DNA of 64,000 bases from Blastococcus sp. TF02A-35. Its GTDB lineage: Bacteria; Actinomycetota; Actinomycetes; Mycobacteriales; Geodermatophilaceae. Shown piece by piece: positions 1 through 10,629 of the stretch. Position 1 is the first letter of the stretch. Every line of letters begins with the position of its first letter. The stretch is taken from NCBI RefSeq assembly GCF_004571075.1, contig NZ_SPQP01000012.1, positions 30,046-94,045 of the forward strand, written 5' to 3'. Below the pieces are notes generated by a model. That model worked only from the letters and a program-made list of their open reading frames with translations, ran no database searches and was not told where the DNA came from. A program made the position numbers and the translations under genes.

Positions 1-309
1 GAGGTCGAACGCCTGGCCGCCGCCTCCCGGGAACCCGCCGGGGAACCCGGCACGGGCCCCGGCTCCCCCGGCGCCGAACAGCCGACGCGCCTCGTCGTAC
101 TCCCCGCGCCGCTTGGGGTCGGAGAGCACGTCGTAGGCCTCGGAGACCTCCTTGAAGCGGGCCTCTGCCTCGGCGTTCCCCGGGTTCTTGTCCGGGTGCA
201 GCTCCTGGGCCAGCTTCCGGTAGGCCTTCTTGATCGCGGCGGCATCGGCGCCCTGGGGGACGCCGAGTGCGCCGTAGTAGTCCTTCTCGATGAAGTCACG
301 GGTGCTCAT
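1..309 (-). CDS. dnaJ: Chaperone DnaJ, N-terminal part (cut by window edge)
   Basis: Hsp40 co-chaperone that delivers unfolded clients to DnaK and stimulates its ATPase through the J-domain. The visible 103 residues start [12 protein letters not shown] and contain the J-domain, including the HPD tripeptide (LHPDKNPGN) and the [11 protein letters not shown] helix, followed by the start of a Gly/Pro-rich linker. The zinc-finger and C-terminal domains lie outside the window. The ATG at 309 is preceded on its strand by a GGAGAGGGGG run. It lies 18 bases after grpE in the order dnaK-grpE-dnaJ. The actinobacterial operon usually ends with hspR, which would lie beyond base 1. Confidence 0.95.
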   Translation of the reverse strand, partial: MSTRDFIEKDYYGALGVPQGADAAAIKKAYRKLAQELHPDKNPGNAEAEARFKEVSEAYDVLSDPKRRGEYDEARRLFGAGGAGARAGFPGGFPGGGGQAFDL

Positions 310-327
310 CGACGCCCCCTCTCCGGA

Positions 328-1022
328 TCAGTCCGACGCGGTGGCGCCGGCCTCGTCGCCGGCCGGCTGCGCGGCGGGCTCCTGGGCGGGCGCCGGGTTC
401 TCGGGCGCGGTCACCGCGACCATCGCCGTCCGCAGCACCCGGTCCCCGCGGCGGAAGCCCTGCCGCAGCACCGTGGTCGCCGTCGGGACGGACACCTCCG
501 AGGAGGTGTCGTGCATGACGGCCTCGTGCAGCGACGGGTCGAACTCGTCCCCGGCGGTGCCGAAGGCCTCGACGCCGAGGCCGTCGAGCAGGCCCAGGAC
601 ACGGTCGCCCACGACCTTGAACGCACCGGTCAGGTCGCCGTGGTCACGGGCCCGCTCGATGTCGTCGACGATCGGGAACAGCTGGGCGGCGAACCGCTCG
701 GCCGCCTGGTCCACCACCAGCGACCGGTCGCGGTCGACCCGCCGCCGGTAGTTGGCGTACTCCGCGGTCACCCGCTGGAGGTCCTCGGTGCGCTCGGCCA
801 GCTGCTGGGCCAGGCCGTCCTGGCCGTCGCCGCCGGCGGCTGGGTGCGGCGCCGACTGCTCGGCGGCCGCCGTCTCGTGCTCGCTCATCTGCTCCCCTGG
901 GAGGTCGGGACCGGGCCGTGCGCCGGCCGGCTGCTCGCCGGCCGGCGCACGGACCTCACCACTGGTCGGGTCGATCCGCCGCTTGTCGCGGACCACGACC
1001 CGCGGCTGCTCTTCCCGGTCCG

Positions 1023-1026
<4 letters not shown>
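328..1026 (-). CDS. grpE: Nucleotide exchange factor GrpE
   Basis: GrpE releases ADP from DnaK and so resets the Hsp70 cycle. The 232-residue protein has a charged N-terminal extension, then a long helical coiled-coil segment (about residues 75-115) and the beta-domain (roughly residues 135-190, with the [10 protein letters not shown] and [14 protein letters not shown] motifs typical of GrpE). The ATG at 1026 overlaps the dnaK stop as ATGA, which indicates translational coupling. A second Met at about residue 47 ([10 protein letters not shown]) is a possible internal start. The C-terminus is Ala/Pro-rich and probably disordered. Confidence 0.95.
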
Positions 1027-2885
<1,859 letters not shown>

Positions 2886-2965
2886 GGGGGATGGCCTCTC
2901 TTCCGTGTGCTGGGTGGTTCTGGTCCGTGTGGGGTCAGCCGAGGAACCGCGGCGCCCGGGTCCAC

Positions 2966-2986
2966 CTTGCGCGGGGTTCGCTCAAC
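2966..2986 (-). promoter_or_regulatory. HAIR-like inverted repeat (probable HspR site) before dnaK
   Basis: The repeat reads CTTGCGC, seven bases, GCTCAAC. This matches the HAIR consensus CTTGAGT-N7-ACTCAAG at most positions and with the exact spacing. On the minus strand the GTTGAGC half could overlap the -35 of the dnaK promoter, as in other actinobacterial dnaK operons. Binding by HspR is inferred; hspR itself is not in the window. Confidence 0.7.
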
Positions 2987-3167
2987 TTTCCTGCCCACCG
3001 TAACGGCAGGGGCTGCACCGGTGTTCCCGGGGTGCGTCCCATCGACTCATGTCCCCGCGCCGCCGCCGCGCCGGCCTCACCGCAGGCAGCTCGACCCCGC
3101 GCCCGAGCGCGAGGGCGGCACGCCCACGCGAGGGCCAGCGCCGCCCGCACCTCCAGCCGCCGTCCCC

Positions 3168-3314
3168 AGCTGCTCCGGCCGGCTCGGCCTCCTCACCACC
3201 GCCCAGGCCCTGGCCACCGGGTACGGGCCGGGCGAGGTCCGCGGCCTCGTCTCGTCCGGCAGCTGGGTCCGGCTGCGGCGCGGCGGCACCGGCCGGACTG
3301 CCTCGCCGTGCTGA
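3168..3314 (+). pseudogene. Remnant of an AbiEi-like (DUF559-type) N-terminal domain
   Basis: The frame encodes about 48 residues, including GLLTTAQALATGYGPGEV and WVRLRRGG, then stops. The pattern GLLT-AQALA-G--PGEVR-LV-SG-WVRLRRG is the winged-helix N-terminus of actinobacterial proteins annotated as type IV antitoxin AbiEi-domain or DUF559 proteins, usually about 300 residues long. Here the reading frame ends just where VYR would follow, and no endonuclease-like remainder is seen downstream. No clear start codon or ribosome site is present. It is probably a decayed gene fragment. The rest of 2886-3371 holds only the dnaK leader and HAIR box. Confidence 0.45.
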
Positions 3315-3371
3315 TGTCCGTCGGACGGTCGTCCGCGGTGGTCAGCCGCGGCGCCGGGACCTGCGGTCCCG

Positions 3372-4445
3372 TCAGTCGCCGGGGGCAGGGGCGACCGGCT
3401 TCACGGGCTCCTCCGTCGGGGCCGGCTCCATCGGGGTCGGCTCCGCCGCCCCGTCGGACGGGATCACCGGCAGCGGGACGGCGGGGCGCGGGACCTCCGA
3501 CAGGCACCCGTTCGTCGACGTGGCGTAGGGCTCCAGCTCGTAGGCCTGCGGGAAGGCGTGCTCCACCGGGGCGCCGTCGGCCGCGCGCGGTGGCACCGGG
3601 ACCCGGTAGCAGCCGTCGGCCCACCACTCCTGGAAGCCCACCTCGAGCGGCCGGCCGTCCTGGTCGTAGAGCAGCACGTCCTCGAGCGGCGTGCCGTCGG
3701 CGGCGTAGGGGAAGACGTTCGTCACCGGCCCGTAGCGGTTGAGCAGCGGGTACTGACCCATCGCCTGCTCGGGTGCCGCCGTCGCGTAGTCGTACCCGTA
3801 CACCGGCTCCGGCCCGGTGACCGAGCCGCTCGAGACCAGCGCCAGGCCCCACAGCGCGAGCAGCACCCCACCCCCCGCGGTCACCAGGTGCAGCCGCCGG
3901 CCCGGCCTCTGCCCGGCGGTCGCACGCCGGCCGAGGTGCACCGAGCCCACGACCGCCGCAGCCACCAGGAGCACCCCGAGGACGTGGCTCCCCAGCGGTG
4001 CGGGGACGGGGAAGTCGCGGTGGTCCCCGAGCACGGCGCTCGGCACGAACACCAGGAGGTAGCCGCGCAGCACCCACCAGGCCGGGCGCAGCTCGACCAG
4101 CAGCCGGCGCGTCTCGCGGAGCGCCGGCCGGGCCCGCTGGAAGGCCTCCGAGGCGACCAGGCCGTCGATGCGCTCCCGCAGCCCCGGGGCCGGGGAACGG
4201 CCGCCCGCACCCCGGGCGGGGAGGCCCGCGGCCGCGCGCAGCTCCTCGGCGTAGACGGCCGGCGGCCCGAGGCGCACCGCGATGTCGCGGTCGTCGTCCT
4301 CGGCGGCGAGCGCGTCGAGGTGCATCGCGAGGTCCTCGACCAGGTCGCCACGGTCCTCCGCCGGGAGGTCGGCGAGCTCGTGCTCCACCGCGGCGAGGTA
4401 GTCCTGCGCCTGGCGCGTGCGCGAGGGGGCGGAGGGCGCGCTCAT
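3372..4445 (-). CDS. HAAS-domain membrane protein, partner of PadR
   Basis: This 357-residue protein has an N-terminal HAAS-type helical region (residues 1-70: QAQDYLAAVEHELADLPAED and DLVEDLAMHLDALAAED, as in DUF1700 proteins), a charged linker, and three or four hydrophobic segments between about 115 and 225 that look like membrane helices. A 130-residue soluble C-terminal region follows and ends Pro-rich. The ATG at 4445 overlaps the PadR stop as ATGA. PadR plus HAAS/DUF1700 membrane proteins is a recurring pair, in which the HAAS protein is thought to sense or modulate the envelope. The exact role here is unknown. Confidence 0.75.
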   Translation of the reverse strand: MSAPSAPSRTRQAQDYLAAVEHELADLPAEDRGDLVEDLAMHLDALAAEDDDRDIAVRLGPPAVYAEELRAAAGLPARGAGGRSPAPGLRERIDGLVASEAFQRARPALRETRRLLVELRPAWWVLRGYLLVFVPSAVLGDHRDFPVPAPLGSHVLGVLLVAAAVVGSVHLGRRATAGQRPGRRLHLVTAGGGVLLALWGLALVSSGSVTGPEPVYGYDYATAAPEQAMGQYPLLNRYGPVTNVFPYAADGTPLEDVLLYDQDGRPLEVGFQEWWADGCYRVPVPPRAADGAPVEHAFPQAYELEPYATSTNGCLSEVPRPAVPLPVIPSDGAAEPTPMEPAPTEEPVKPVAPAPGD

Positions 4446-4774
4446 GCCACGTCCGCCTTCCGGTCCAGGAGGGCGTCGACCGTGTCGGCGAACGTCCTCC
4501 ACGTCTTGGTCGAGTCGTCGAGCACCGAGCGCCCCCTGTCGTTGATCGCGTAGTACTTGCGGTGCGGCCCCTCGTCGCTCGGGACGACGTAGGAGGTCAG
4601 CGCACCTGCCTGGTAGAGGCGACGGAGGGTGCCGTAGACCGAGGCGTCGCCCACCTCCTCGAGCCCGGCGGTGCGCAGCCGGCGCACCACGTCGTAGCCG
4701 TAGCCGTCGGCGTCGCGGACCACGGCGAGCACCGCGACGTCGAGCACCCCCTTGAGGAGCTGGCTGGCGTCCAT
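4442..4774 (-). CDS. PadR-family transcriptional regulator
   Basis: Small winged-helix repressor of 110 residues. The pattern LLKGVLDVAVLAVV, YGYDVVRRL, ASVYGTLRRLYQAGAL and HRKYYAINDRG is the PadR N-terminal DNA-binding domain, followed by a short dimerisation helix. The ribosome site GGAGGTG lies a few bases before the ATG at 4774. It is co-transcribed and translationally coupled with the HAAS membrane protein, so it probably controls its own operon. The effector is unknown. Confidence 0.9.
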   Translation of the reverse strand: MDASQLLKGVLDVAVLAVVRDADGYGYDVVRRLRTAGLEEVGDASVYGTLRRLYQAGALTSYVVPSDEGPHRKYYAINDRGRSVLDDSTKTWRTFADTVDALLDRKADVA

Positions 4775-5215
4775 CGCCCACCTCCATGTGGAACCACGGC
4801 GTCCGCGCTGTGGTGCAACGGAAGGTACTCCACGAAGCGCAGTAGTGCGCAAGGCGCGGGCGCGTGTCGCGGCGGACCCGCCCGGCGGCCCCAGCGCGGG
4901 CACGTCGACCGCGCGGTGGAGGGTGAGAACGGCGTGCCGGGAGTGAGGTCGGCCGCACGGCCGGCCGGGGCCGGGGCGGCGGACCTGGGGTGGCGCGCCG
5001 CGGTGGCCGGATCGTGATCCCCGCGCGCGGTTACCGGCGAGTAGCCTTCTGGCGCGCCCGCTATCGTGCGCAGCAGTGCGGGCAGCGGTGCCCGTACGCG
5101 CCCGCACGCCCGGCTCGCGAGCCGGGATGGGCGGCGCGCGCACCACACACAGCCTCGTCGCCCCACGTGGCCGGCGGGAGTCAGCCGACGCCCTCGGGCG
5201 TCCGGGGAGGAAAAC
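4775..5215. other. Divergent intergenic region between padR and etfD; no gene seen
   Basis: This 441-base stretch separates padR (leftward) from etfD (rightward). I see no convincing coding frame. It holds a short perfect inverted repeat at 4837-4850 (GCGCA-GTAG-TGCGC), 63 bases upstream of padR and a possible PadR operator. It also holds a TTACC-type site at 5030-5044, before etfD. The last bases form the etfD ribosome site GGGGAGG (5204-5210). Confidence 0.5.
5030..5044 (+). promoter_or_regulatory. Candidate operator GTTACCGGCGAGTAG upstream of etfD
   Basis: The 15 bases are identical to 22367-22381 upstream of fadE5, where a perfect TTACC-GATG-GGTAA palindrome stands next to the copy. The half sites TTACC and (A/G)GTA(A/G) look like a TetR-family operator. 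Both flanked genes belong to acyl-CoA oxidation, which supports a shared regulator. The regulator is not identified. Confidence 0.5.
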
Positions 5216-7516
5216 ATGACGGGCCCGCTGCAGATCGTCCTCGGGACGATCAGCGTCCTGTTGCTCATCGTCGCCTCGGTGCTGGCCTACCGCGCCGTGC
5301 GCGCGATGGTGCGGATCATCCGCACCGGCCAGCCCGACGGCACCCGCTGGGGACCGGTCAAGACCCGGTTGAAGACGACGCTGGTCGAGTCGCTGGGCCA
5401 CACCCGCATGCTCAAGTGGTCGAGCATCGGCGCCGCCCACTGGTTCGTCTTCATGGGCTTCTACGGCCTGTTCCTGACGCTGGTCGAGGCGTTCGGCGAG
5501 GTCTGGAACCCGGCGTTCCACCTGCCGCTCATCGGCGAGTGGAGCCTGTGGAACCTGTTCGCCGACATCATCGGCACCGGCACGATCCTCGGCATCCTGT
5601 ACCTGATCTACCGGCGGCAGAAGGACCACCCGCGCCGGCAGGGCCGCAAGAGCCGCTTCGCCGGCTCCAACGAGGGCCGCGGCTACTTCGTCGAGGCCGT
5701 CGTCCTCGTCGTCGGCATCTGCATCCTGCTGATCCGCGCGCTCAAGGTCTCCTCCGACCTCACCGACGCGCCCGCCTGGTCGCACCCGATCTCGGGCGCC
5801 CTGGCGACGATCCTGCCCGACAGCCCCGACCTGCTCACCGTCGTCGCGTTCATCAAGATCGCCGTCTCGATGGCCTGGCTCGTGGTCCTCAGCCGGATCC
5901 TGAACATGGGTGTCGCCTGGCACCGGTTCAGCGCCTTCCTGAACATCTACGCCAAGCGCAACGCCGACGGCGCCCCGGCGCTCGGCCCGCTGCTCCCCAT
6001 GACGTCCGGTGGCAAGCCCATCGACTTCGAGGACCCGGGCGAGGACGACGTCTTCGGCCGCGGCAAGATCGAGGACTTCACCTGGAAGGGGATGCTGGAC
6101 TTCACCACCTGCACCGAGTGCGGGCGGTGCCAGAGCCAGTGCCCGGCGTGGAACACGGGCAAGCCGCTCAGCCCGAAGATGGTGATCATGGACCTCCGCG
6201 ACCACCTCTACGCGAAGGCCCCCTACCTCCTCGGCGAGAAGACCGCGTCGGAGACGATGCCGGACTACGACGTCCTCAAGCCCTCCGACGAGCAGGTCTG
6301 GGCCTCGGGCTACGCCCGCATCGAGGGCACCAACGACGCGCAGGCCCACCGCCCGCTGGTCGGCACCCTCGAGGAGGGCGGCGTCATCGACCCCGACGTC
6401 CTCTGGAGCTGCACCAACTGCGGCGCCTGCGTCGAGCAGTGCCCCGTGGACATCGAGCACATCGACCACATCGACGACATGCGCCGCTACCAGGTGCTCA
6501 TCGAGTCGAACTTCCCGTCCGAGGCCGGCGTCATGATGACCAACCTCGAGAAGCGCGGGAACCCGTGGGGCATGGGCGGCAACGTCCGCGAGGACTGGAT
6601 CAAGGAGCTCGACTTCGAGGTCCGCATGGCCGACGGCCCGCTGCCGGCCGAGGTCGAGTACCTGTTCTGGGTCGGCTGCGCCGGCGCCGTCGACGACCGC
6701 GCCAAGAAGGTCACCAAGGCCGTCGCCGAGCTGCTGCACACCGCGGGCGTCGAGTTCGCCGTCCTCGGCAACGGGGAGACCTGCTCCGGCGACCCGGCCC
6801 GCCGCATGGGCAACGAGTTCCTGTTCCAGCAGCTGGCCATGGAGAACGTCGAGACCCTCAACGGCGTCTTCGAGGGCCGCGTGCCCGGCACCCGCAAGAT
6901 CGTGGCCACCTGCCCGCACTGCTTCAACTCGCTGGGCAAGGAGTACCCGCAGGTCGGCGGCGAGTACGAGGTCGTCCACCACACGCAGCTGCTCGGCCAG
7001 CTGGTGGAGGAGGGCCGGCTGACCCCGGTCACCCCGGTCGACCGCAAGGTCACCTACCACGACCCGTGCTTCCTGGGCCGGCACAACAAGGTCTACACGC
7101 CCCCGCGCGAGATCCTGGACTCCGTCCAGGGCCTCACCACGCAGGAGATGCACCGCTGCAAGGACCGCGGCTTCTGCTGCGGCGCCGGCGGTGCCCGCAT
7201 GTGGATGGAGGAGAAGATCGGCAAGCGGATCAACGTCGAGCGCACCGAGGAGGCGCTCGAGCTCGATCCCGACGTCATCTCCACCGCCTGCCCGTTCTGC
7301 ATCACGATGCTCAGCGACGCGCTGACCGCCAAGAAGCAGAACGGCGAGGCCGGCGACCACGTCGAGGTCCTGGACGTCAGCCAGATCCTGCTGCGCTCCA
7401 TGCAGCCGGTCGCGGTCTCCGCCCAGGGGGCCGAGCAGGGTGCCGACGTGGGCACCAAGGCCGACGACGTCGTGGGCCTGGACTCGGCGAACACCATCCA
7501 CGACCCCGAGAAGTAG
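5216..7516 (+). CDS. etfD: EtfD-like membrane Fe-S oxidoreductase (ETF dehydrogenase)
   Basis: Membrane protein of 766 residues. The N-terminus has five or six membrane helices resembling a heme-b NarI-type domain (about residues 5-245). A ferredoxin domain follows with two CxxCxxCxxxCP clusters (Cys from about 299 and 399), then two CCG-type domains (CSGDPARRMGNE; FCCGAGGARMW near 654) as in GlpC/HdrD. The closest family I recognise is mycobacterial Rv0338c, named EtfD, which passes electrons from ETF to the respiratory chain during fatty-acid oxidation. A GGGGAGG ribosome site lies five bases before the ATG. It stands alone and is followed by a strong terminator. The TTACC site upstream is shared with fadE5. 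Confidence 0.85.
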   Translation: MTGPLQIVLGTISVLLLIVASVLAYRAVRAMVRIIRTGQPDGTRWGPVKTRLKTTLVESLGHTRMLKWSSIGAAHWFVFMGFYGLFLTLVEAFGEVWNPAFHLPLIGEWSLWNLFADIIGTGTILGILYLIYRRQKDHPRRQGRKSRFAGSNEGRGYFVEAVVLVVGICILLIRALKVSSDLTDAPAWSHPISGALATILPDSPDLLTVVAFIKIAVSMAWLVVLSRILNMGVAWHRFSAFLNIYAKRNADGAPALGPLLPMTSGGKPIDFEDPGEDDVFGRGKIEDFTWKGMLDFTTCTECGRCQSQCPAWNTGKPLSPKMVIMDLRDHLYAKAPYLLGEKTASETMPDYDVLKPSDEQVWASGYARIEGTNDAQAHRPLVGTLEEGGVIDPDVLWSCTNCGACVEQCPVDIEHIDHIDDMRRYQVLIESNFPSEAGVMMTNLEKRGNPWGMGGNVREDWIKELDFEVRMADGPLPAEVEYLFWVGCAGAVDDRAKKVTKAVAELLHTAGVEFAVLGNGETCSGDPARRMGNEFLFQQLAMENVETLNGVFEGRVPGTRKIVATCPHCFNSLGKEYPQVGGEYEVVHHTQLLGQLVEEGRLTPVTPVDRKVTYHDPCFLGRHNKVYTPPREILDSVQGLTTQEMHRCKDRGFCCGAGGARMWMEEKIGKRINVERTEEALELDPDVISTACPFCITMLSDALTAKKQNGEAGDHVEVLDVSQILLRSMQPVAVSAQGAEQGADVGTKADDVVGLDSANTIHDPEK

Positions 7517-7530
7517 CCCACCTGCACACC

Positions 7531-7570
7531 CGGACGGCGCGCGTCCCCCCGAGGGGGCGCGCGCCGTCCG
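7531..7570 (+). terminator. Hairpin terminator after etfD
   Basis: A perfect 13-bp stem (CGGACGGCGCGCG against its complement) has a C5/G5 inner arm, beginning 15 bases after the etfD stop. It lacks a clear T-tract, which is usual for intrinsic terminators in GC-rich Actinobacteria. Confidence 0.8.
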
Positions 7571-7595
7571 CGTTCCCCGGGATAGAAACGTCGCC

Positions 7596-8552
7596 GTGCT
7601 GATGCAGCTGCGGGTGACCGTCCCCGCCGACCGGACCGAGCAGGTGCGCGACCTGTTCGCCGGCGACCCGGGGACCGCGCACCTCGCCGTGCTGCCGGGC
7701 GCCGCGGTCGCCCCCGCGGGAGACCTCGTCGTCGCCGACGTCGCCCGGGAGTCCGCCGACGCCCTCGTCTCGGCCCTGCGCGACCTGGGGGTGGACCGGG
7801 ACGGCGGCATCGCGATGGTCGCCGTCGACGCCGCCGTGTCCTCCGCCGCCCGCCGGGCGGAGGAGCGCGCGCCGGGCGACGGCGCGGACGCGGTCGTCTG
7901 GGAGCAGGTGGTCCGCACGACCGACGCCGAGTCGTCGCTGTCGGTCTCCTACCTCGCGTTCCTGACCATCGCCACGCTCCTGGCCGCGGTCGCCATCATC
8001 AACGACTCGGCGATCCTGGTGATCGGCGCGATGGTGCTCGGCCCGGAGTTCGCCCCCCTCGCGGCCCTCGCCGTGGCCGTCCTGCACCGCCGGCCGTCCG
8101 TCCTGCGCCAGGCGGCGGTCTCGCTGCTCGTCGGGTTCGCCGTCGCCATCGCGGTCACCACCCTCGCCGTCCTGGTCGGGCGGGGGCTGGGCTGGTTCGG
8201 CACCGAGCTGCTCACCGCCGAGCGCCCGGAGACCGGCTTCATCACCGCGCCGGACCGCTGGTCGGTCGTCGTCGCGGTCCTGGCGGGGGTCGCGGGCGTC
8301 CTGTCGCTCACCTCCGCCAAGAGCGGGGCGCTGGTCGGCGTCTTCATCTCCGTCACCACCGTCCCGGCGGCGGCGGACATGGCGGTCTCCCTGGCGCTGG
8401 GCGGCGGCACCGAGCTGCTCCGGGCGGCGACCCAGCTGGGCATCAACCTGGTCGGCATCCTCGTCGCGGCGCTGGCCACCCTGGCGGTGCAGCGGGCCGT
8501 GTGGCACCGGATGCCCCGCACGGTGCCGAAGGTGGAGCGCGTCGGCGCCTGA
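7596..8552 (+). CDS. DUF389 (TIGR00341-type) membrane protein
   Basis: Protein of 318 residues. The first 110 are a soluble ferredoxin-fold-like region (MLMQLRVTVPADRTEQV). Then come about six membrane helices starting at SYLAFLTIATLLAAVAIIND, with the conserved ILVIGAMVLGPEFAPLAALA stretch of the DUF389 family. The function of this family is not known. I chose the GTG at 7596 because it gives the family N-terminus; ATG at 7602 is an alternative two codons later. It stands between the etfD terminator and an MFS gene on the same strand. Confidence 0.8.
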   Translation: MLMQLRVTVPADRTEQVRDLFAGDPGTAHLAVLPGAAVAPAGDLVVADVARESADALVSALRDLGVDRDGGIAMVAVDAAVSSAARRAEERAPGDGADAVVWEQVVRTTDAESSLSVSYLAFLTIATLLAAVAIINDSAILVIGAMVLGPEFAPLAALAVAVLHRRPSVLRQAAVSLLVGFAVAIAVTTLAVLVGRGLGWFGTELLTAERPETGFITAPDRWSVVVAVLAGVAGVLSLTSAKSGALVGVFISVTTVPAAADMAVSLALGGGTELLRAATQLGINLVGILVAALATLAVQRAVWHRMPRTVPKVERVGA

Positions 8553-8617
8553 CGACGGTTGCAGTCGGCCACCAACCCGGCGGGAACGTGCCGCCGGTCA
8601 TGGAGGACGATCCAGGG

Positions 8618-9940
8618 GTGACCCGCACCGCCCCGTCCGTCCCCTCGCAGACCGGGTCCGCGGGGCGCGGCCTGGCGCTGATCGCCGTCGCGATCGTGCT
8701 GACCGGCCTCAACCTGCGCACCGCCGTCAACAGCATCGGCCCGGTGCTCGAGGAGATCGAGGCCGGACTCGGCCTCTCCAGCGGCCTGGCCGGGCTGGTC
8801 ACCTCGCTGCCGGTCCTGTGCTTCGCCGCGCTCGGCTTCGCCGGCCCCCCGCTCTCGGCCCGGTTCCGCGACTCGCACGTGCTGGCCGGCGCGCTGCTGG
8901 CCATGGCGGCAGGGCTGGTCCTGCGCAGCGTCGCCGGCTCCTTCGGCCTGTTCGTAGTCGGCACCGTGATGGCGATGACCGGCGGCGCCCTGGGCAACGT
9001 CCTGCTGCCCGGCCTCGTGAAGCGCTACTTCCCCGGCCGCACCGGCCTGCTGGTCGGCGCGTACAGCACCGCGCTCAGCGTGGGTGCGGCGGTCGCCTCG
9101 GTGGCCACCCAGCCGATCGCCGACGCCGTCGGCGAGGGCGGCTGGCGCTGGGCGCTGGGGATCTGGGCCGTGGCGGCGCTCCTGGCGGCCCTCCCCTGGC
9201 TGCTGGTGCGGCCCACCCCCGGGGCGTCCCGGGCGTCGCACACCGCCGTCCGGCTGCGGGTGGTGCTCCGCAGCCGGCTCGCGCTGGCCCTCACCGCGTT
9301 CTTCGGCCTGCAGGCGATGCAGGCCTACGTGATCGTCGGCTGGTCGGCCCAGTACCTGCGGGACGCCGGCCTCAGCGCCGCCACCGCCGGGCTGCTGCTG
9401 GGCGTCAACTCGATCGTCGCGATCCCGGTGAACGCCGTCGTCCCGGTGCTCACGGTCCGGCCGCGGCTGCAGTGGCCGCTGGTCTGCTTCTTCATGACCT
9501 GCTACGCCGCCGGCTGGGTCGGGCTCTGGACCGCACCCCTGGCCGCCCCGTGGCTGTGGATGGTCCTGCTCGGGCTGGGTCTCGGCACCTTCGCGATGGT
9601 GCTGGCCCTGCTGGGCCTGCGGGCCCGCACCCCCGTGACGACGGCGGCGCTGTCGACCGTGACCCAGGGCTGGGGCTACCTGGTCGCCGGCGCCGGGCCG
9701 CTGCTGGTGGGCGTCCTGCGCGGTGCGACGGGCGGGTACGACGGCATGTTCGTGCTGGTGCTGGTCGGCGTCGCCGGGCTGTGGTCGCTGGGCTGGCTGG
9801 TCACCCGCGACCGGTTCGTCGACGACGAGATCGCCCACCTGCTGCCCACCGGGGCGGGGAGCGCCCGCGACGACGACCCGATCGAGGTCGCGGGCGCCGA
9901 GGCGCCGGTCAGCCGGGGCGGCGGGTCTCCGCGCGGGTGA
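8618..9940 (+). CDS. MFS transporter, CynX/NimT type
   Basis: A 440-residue major facilitator with 12 predicted helices. The motif [20 protein letters not shown] near the N-terminus, followed by [20 protein letters not shown], is characteristic of the CynX/NimT (cyanate/2-nitroimidazole) MFS group, mostly exporters of small anions or drugs. GTG at 8618 is preferred over ATG at 8600 because GGAGGA lies 10 bases before the GTG and no ribosome site precedes the ATG. Its 3' end overlaps the convergent dcd gene by 32 bases. The substrate is unknown. Confidence 0.8.
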   Translation: MTRTAPSVPSQTGSAGRGLALIAVAIVLTGLNLRTAVNSIGPVLEEIEAGLGLSSGLAGLVTSLPVLCFAALGFAGPPLSARFRDSHVLAGALLAMAAGLVLRSVAGSFGLFVVGTVMAMTGGALGNVLLPGLVKRYFPGRTGLLVGAYSTALSVGAAVASVATQPIADAVGEGGWRWALGIWAVAALLAALPWLLVRPTPGASRASHTAVRLRVVLRSRLALALTAFFGLQAMQAYVIVGWSAQYLRDAGLSAATAGLLLGVNSIVAIPVNAVVPVLTVRPRLQWPLVCFFMTCYAAGWVGLWTAPLAAPWLWMVLLGLGLGTFAMVLALLGLRARTPVTTAALSTVTQGWGYLVAGAGPLLVGVLRGATGGYDGMFVLVLVGVAGLWSLGWLVTRDRFVDDEIAHLLPTGAGSARDDDPIEVAGAEAPVSRGGGSPRG

Positions 9941-10496
9941 AGTTGCGGTAGGACCGCGACGGCGTGGGGCCGCGCTGGTCCTGGTAGCGCGAGCCGTAGA
10001 CCGCCGACCCGTACGGGTGCTCCGCCGCGCTCGTCAGGCGGAACATGCACAGCTGGCCGATCTTCATCCCGGGCCAGAGCGTGATCGGCAGGTTCGCGAC
10101 GTTGGAGAGCTCCAGCGTGATGTGGCCCGAGAACCCGGGGTCGACGAAGCCCGCCGTCGAGTGGGTGAGCAGGCCCAGCCGGCCGAGCGAGGACTTGCCC
10201 TCCAGCCGGGCGGCGAGGTCGTCGGGCAGGCTGATGACCTCGAGGGTGGAGCCGAGGACGAACTCCCCGGGGTGCAGGACGAACGGCTCGTCGCCCTCGG
10301 GCTCGACGGGCGTCGTCAGGTCGTCCTGCTGCTCGGCCGGGTCGATGTGGGTGTACCGCGAGTTGTTGAAGACGCGGAAGTACCGGTCGAGCCGGACGTC
10401 GATGCTCGAGGGCTGCACCAGGGCCGGGTCGTAGGGGTCGATGCCGAGGCGTCCCTCGGCGATCGCGGCCGTGATGTCGCGGTCGCTCAGCAGCAT
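9909..10496 (-). CDS. dcd: dCTP deaminase, probably dUMP-forming
   Basis: A 195-residue trimeric dUTPase-fold enzyme that converts dCTP to dUTP or directly to dUMP for thymidylate synthesis. It shows [32 protein letters not shown] and [19 protein letters not shown]. It is very close in recalled sequence to the Mycobacterium tuberculosis enzyme, which is bifunctional (deaminase and dUTPase), so dUMP formation is likely but inferred. The start is set by the conserved N-terminus. The gene is single and convergent with the MFS gene, overlapping its end. Confidence 0.95.
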   Translation of the reverse strand: MLLSDRDITAAIAEGRLGIDPYDPALVQPSSIDVRLDRYFRVFNNSRYTHIDPAEQQDDLTTPVEPEGDEPFVLHPGEFVLGSTLEVISLPDDLAARLEGKSSLGRLGLLTHSTAGFVDPGFSGHITLELSNVANLPITLWPGMKIGQLCMFRLTSAAEHPYGSAVYGSRYQDQRGPTPSRSYRNFTRAETRRPG

Positions 10497-10629
10497 GGCG
10501 CGGAGTCTAGGGAACGCGCCCACCCACCCCTCCGGGTGAAGGCCGCTCAAGCCGGGGGCCAGGTGCGCCGATGCGCCCGGGAACGCCTCCCGGATCGTCC
10601 GGGCAGGCCGCGCCGGAGGGCTGCAACGG

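Noticed and set aside
4442..7918. Very long open frame on the minus strand across etfD
   Set aside because: It is a shadow of etfD and padR codon bias; the composition is Asp/Gly/Arg-repetitive and no family motif appears except the real PadR at its end.
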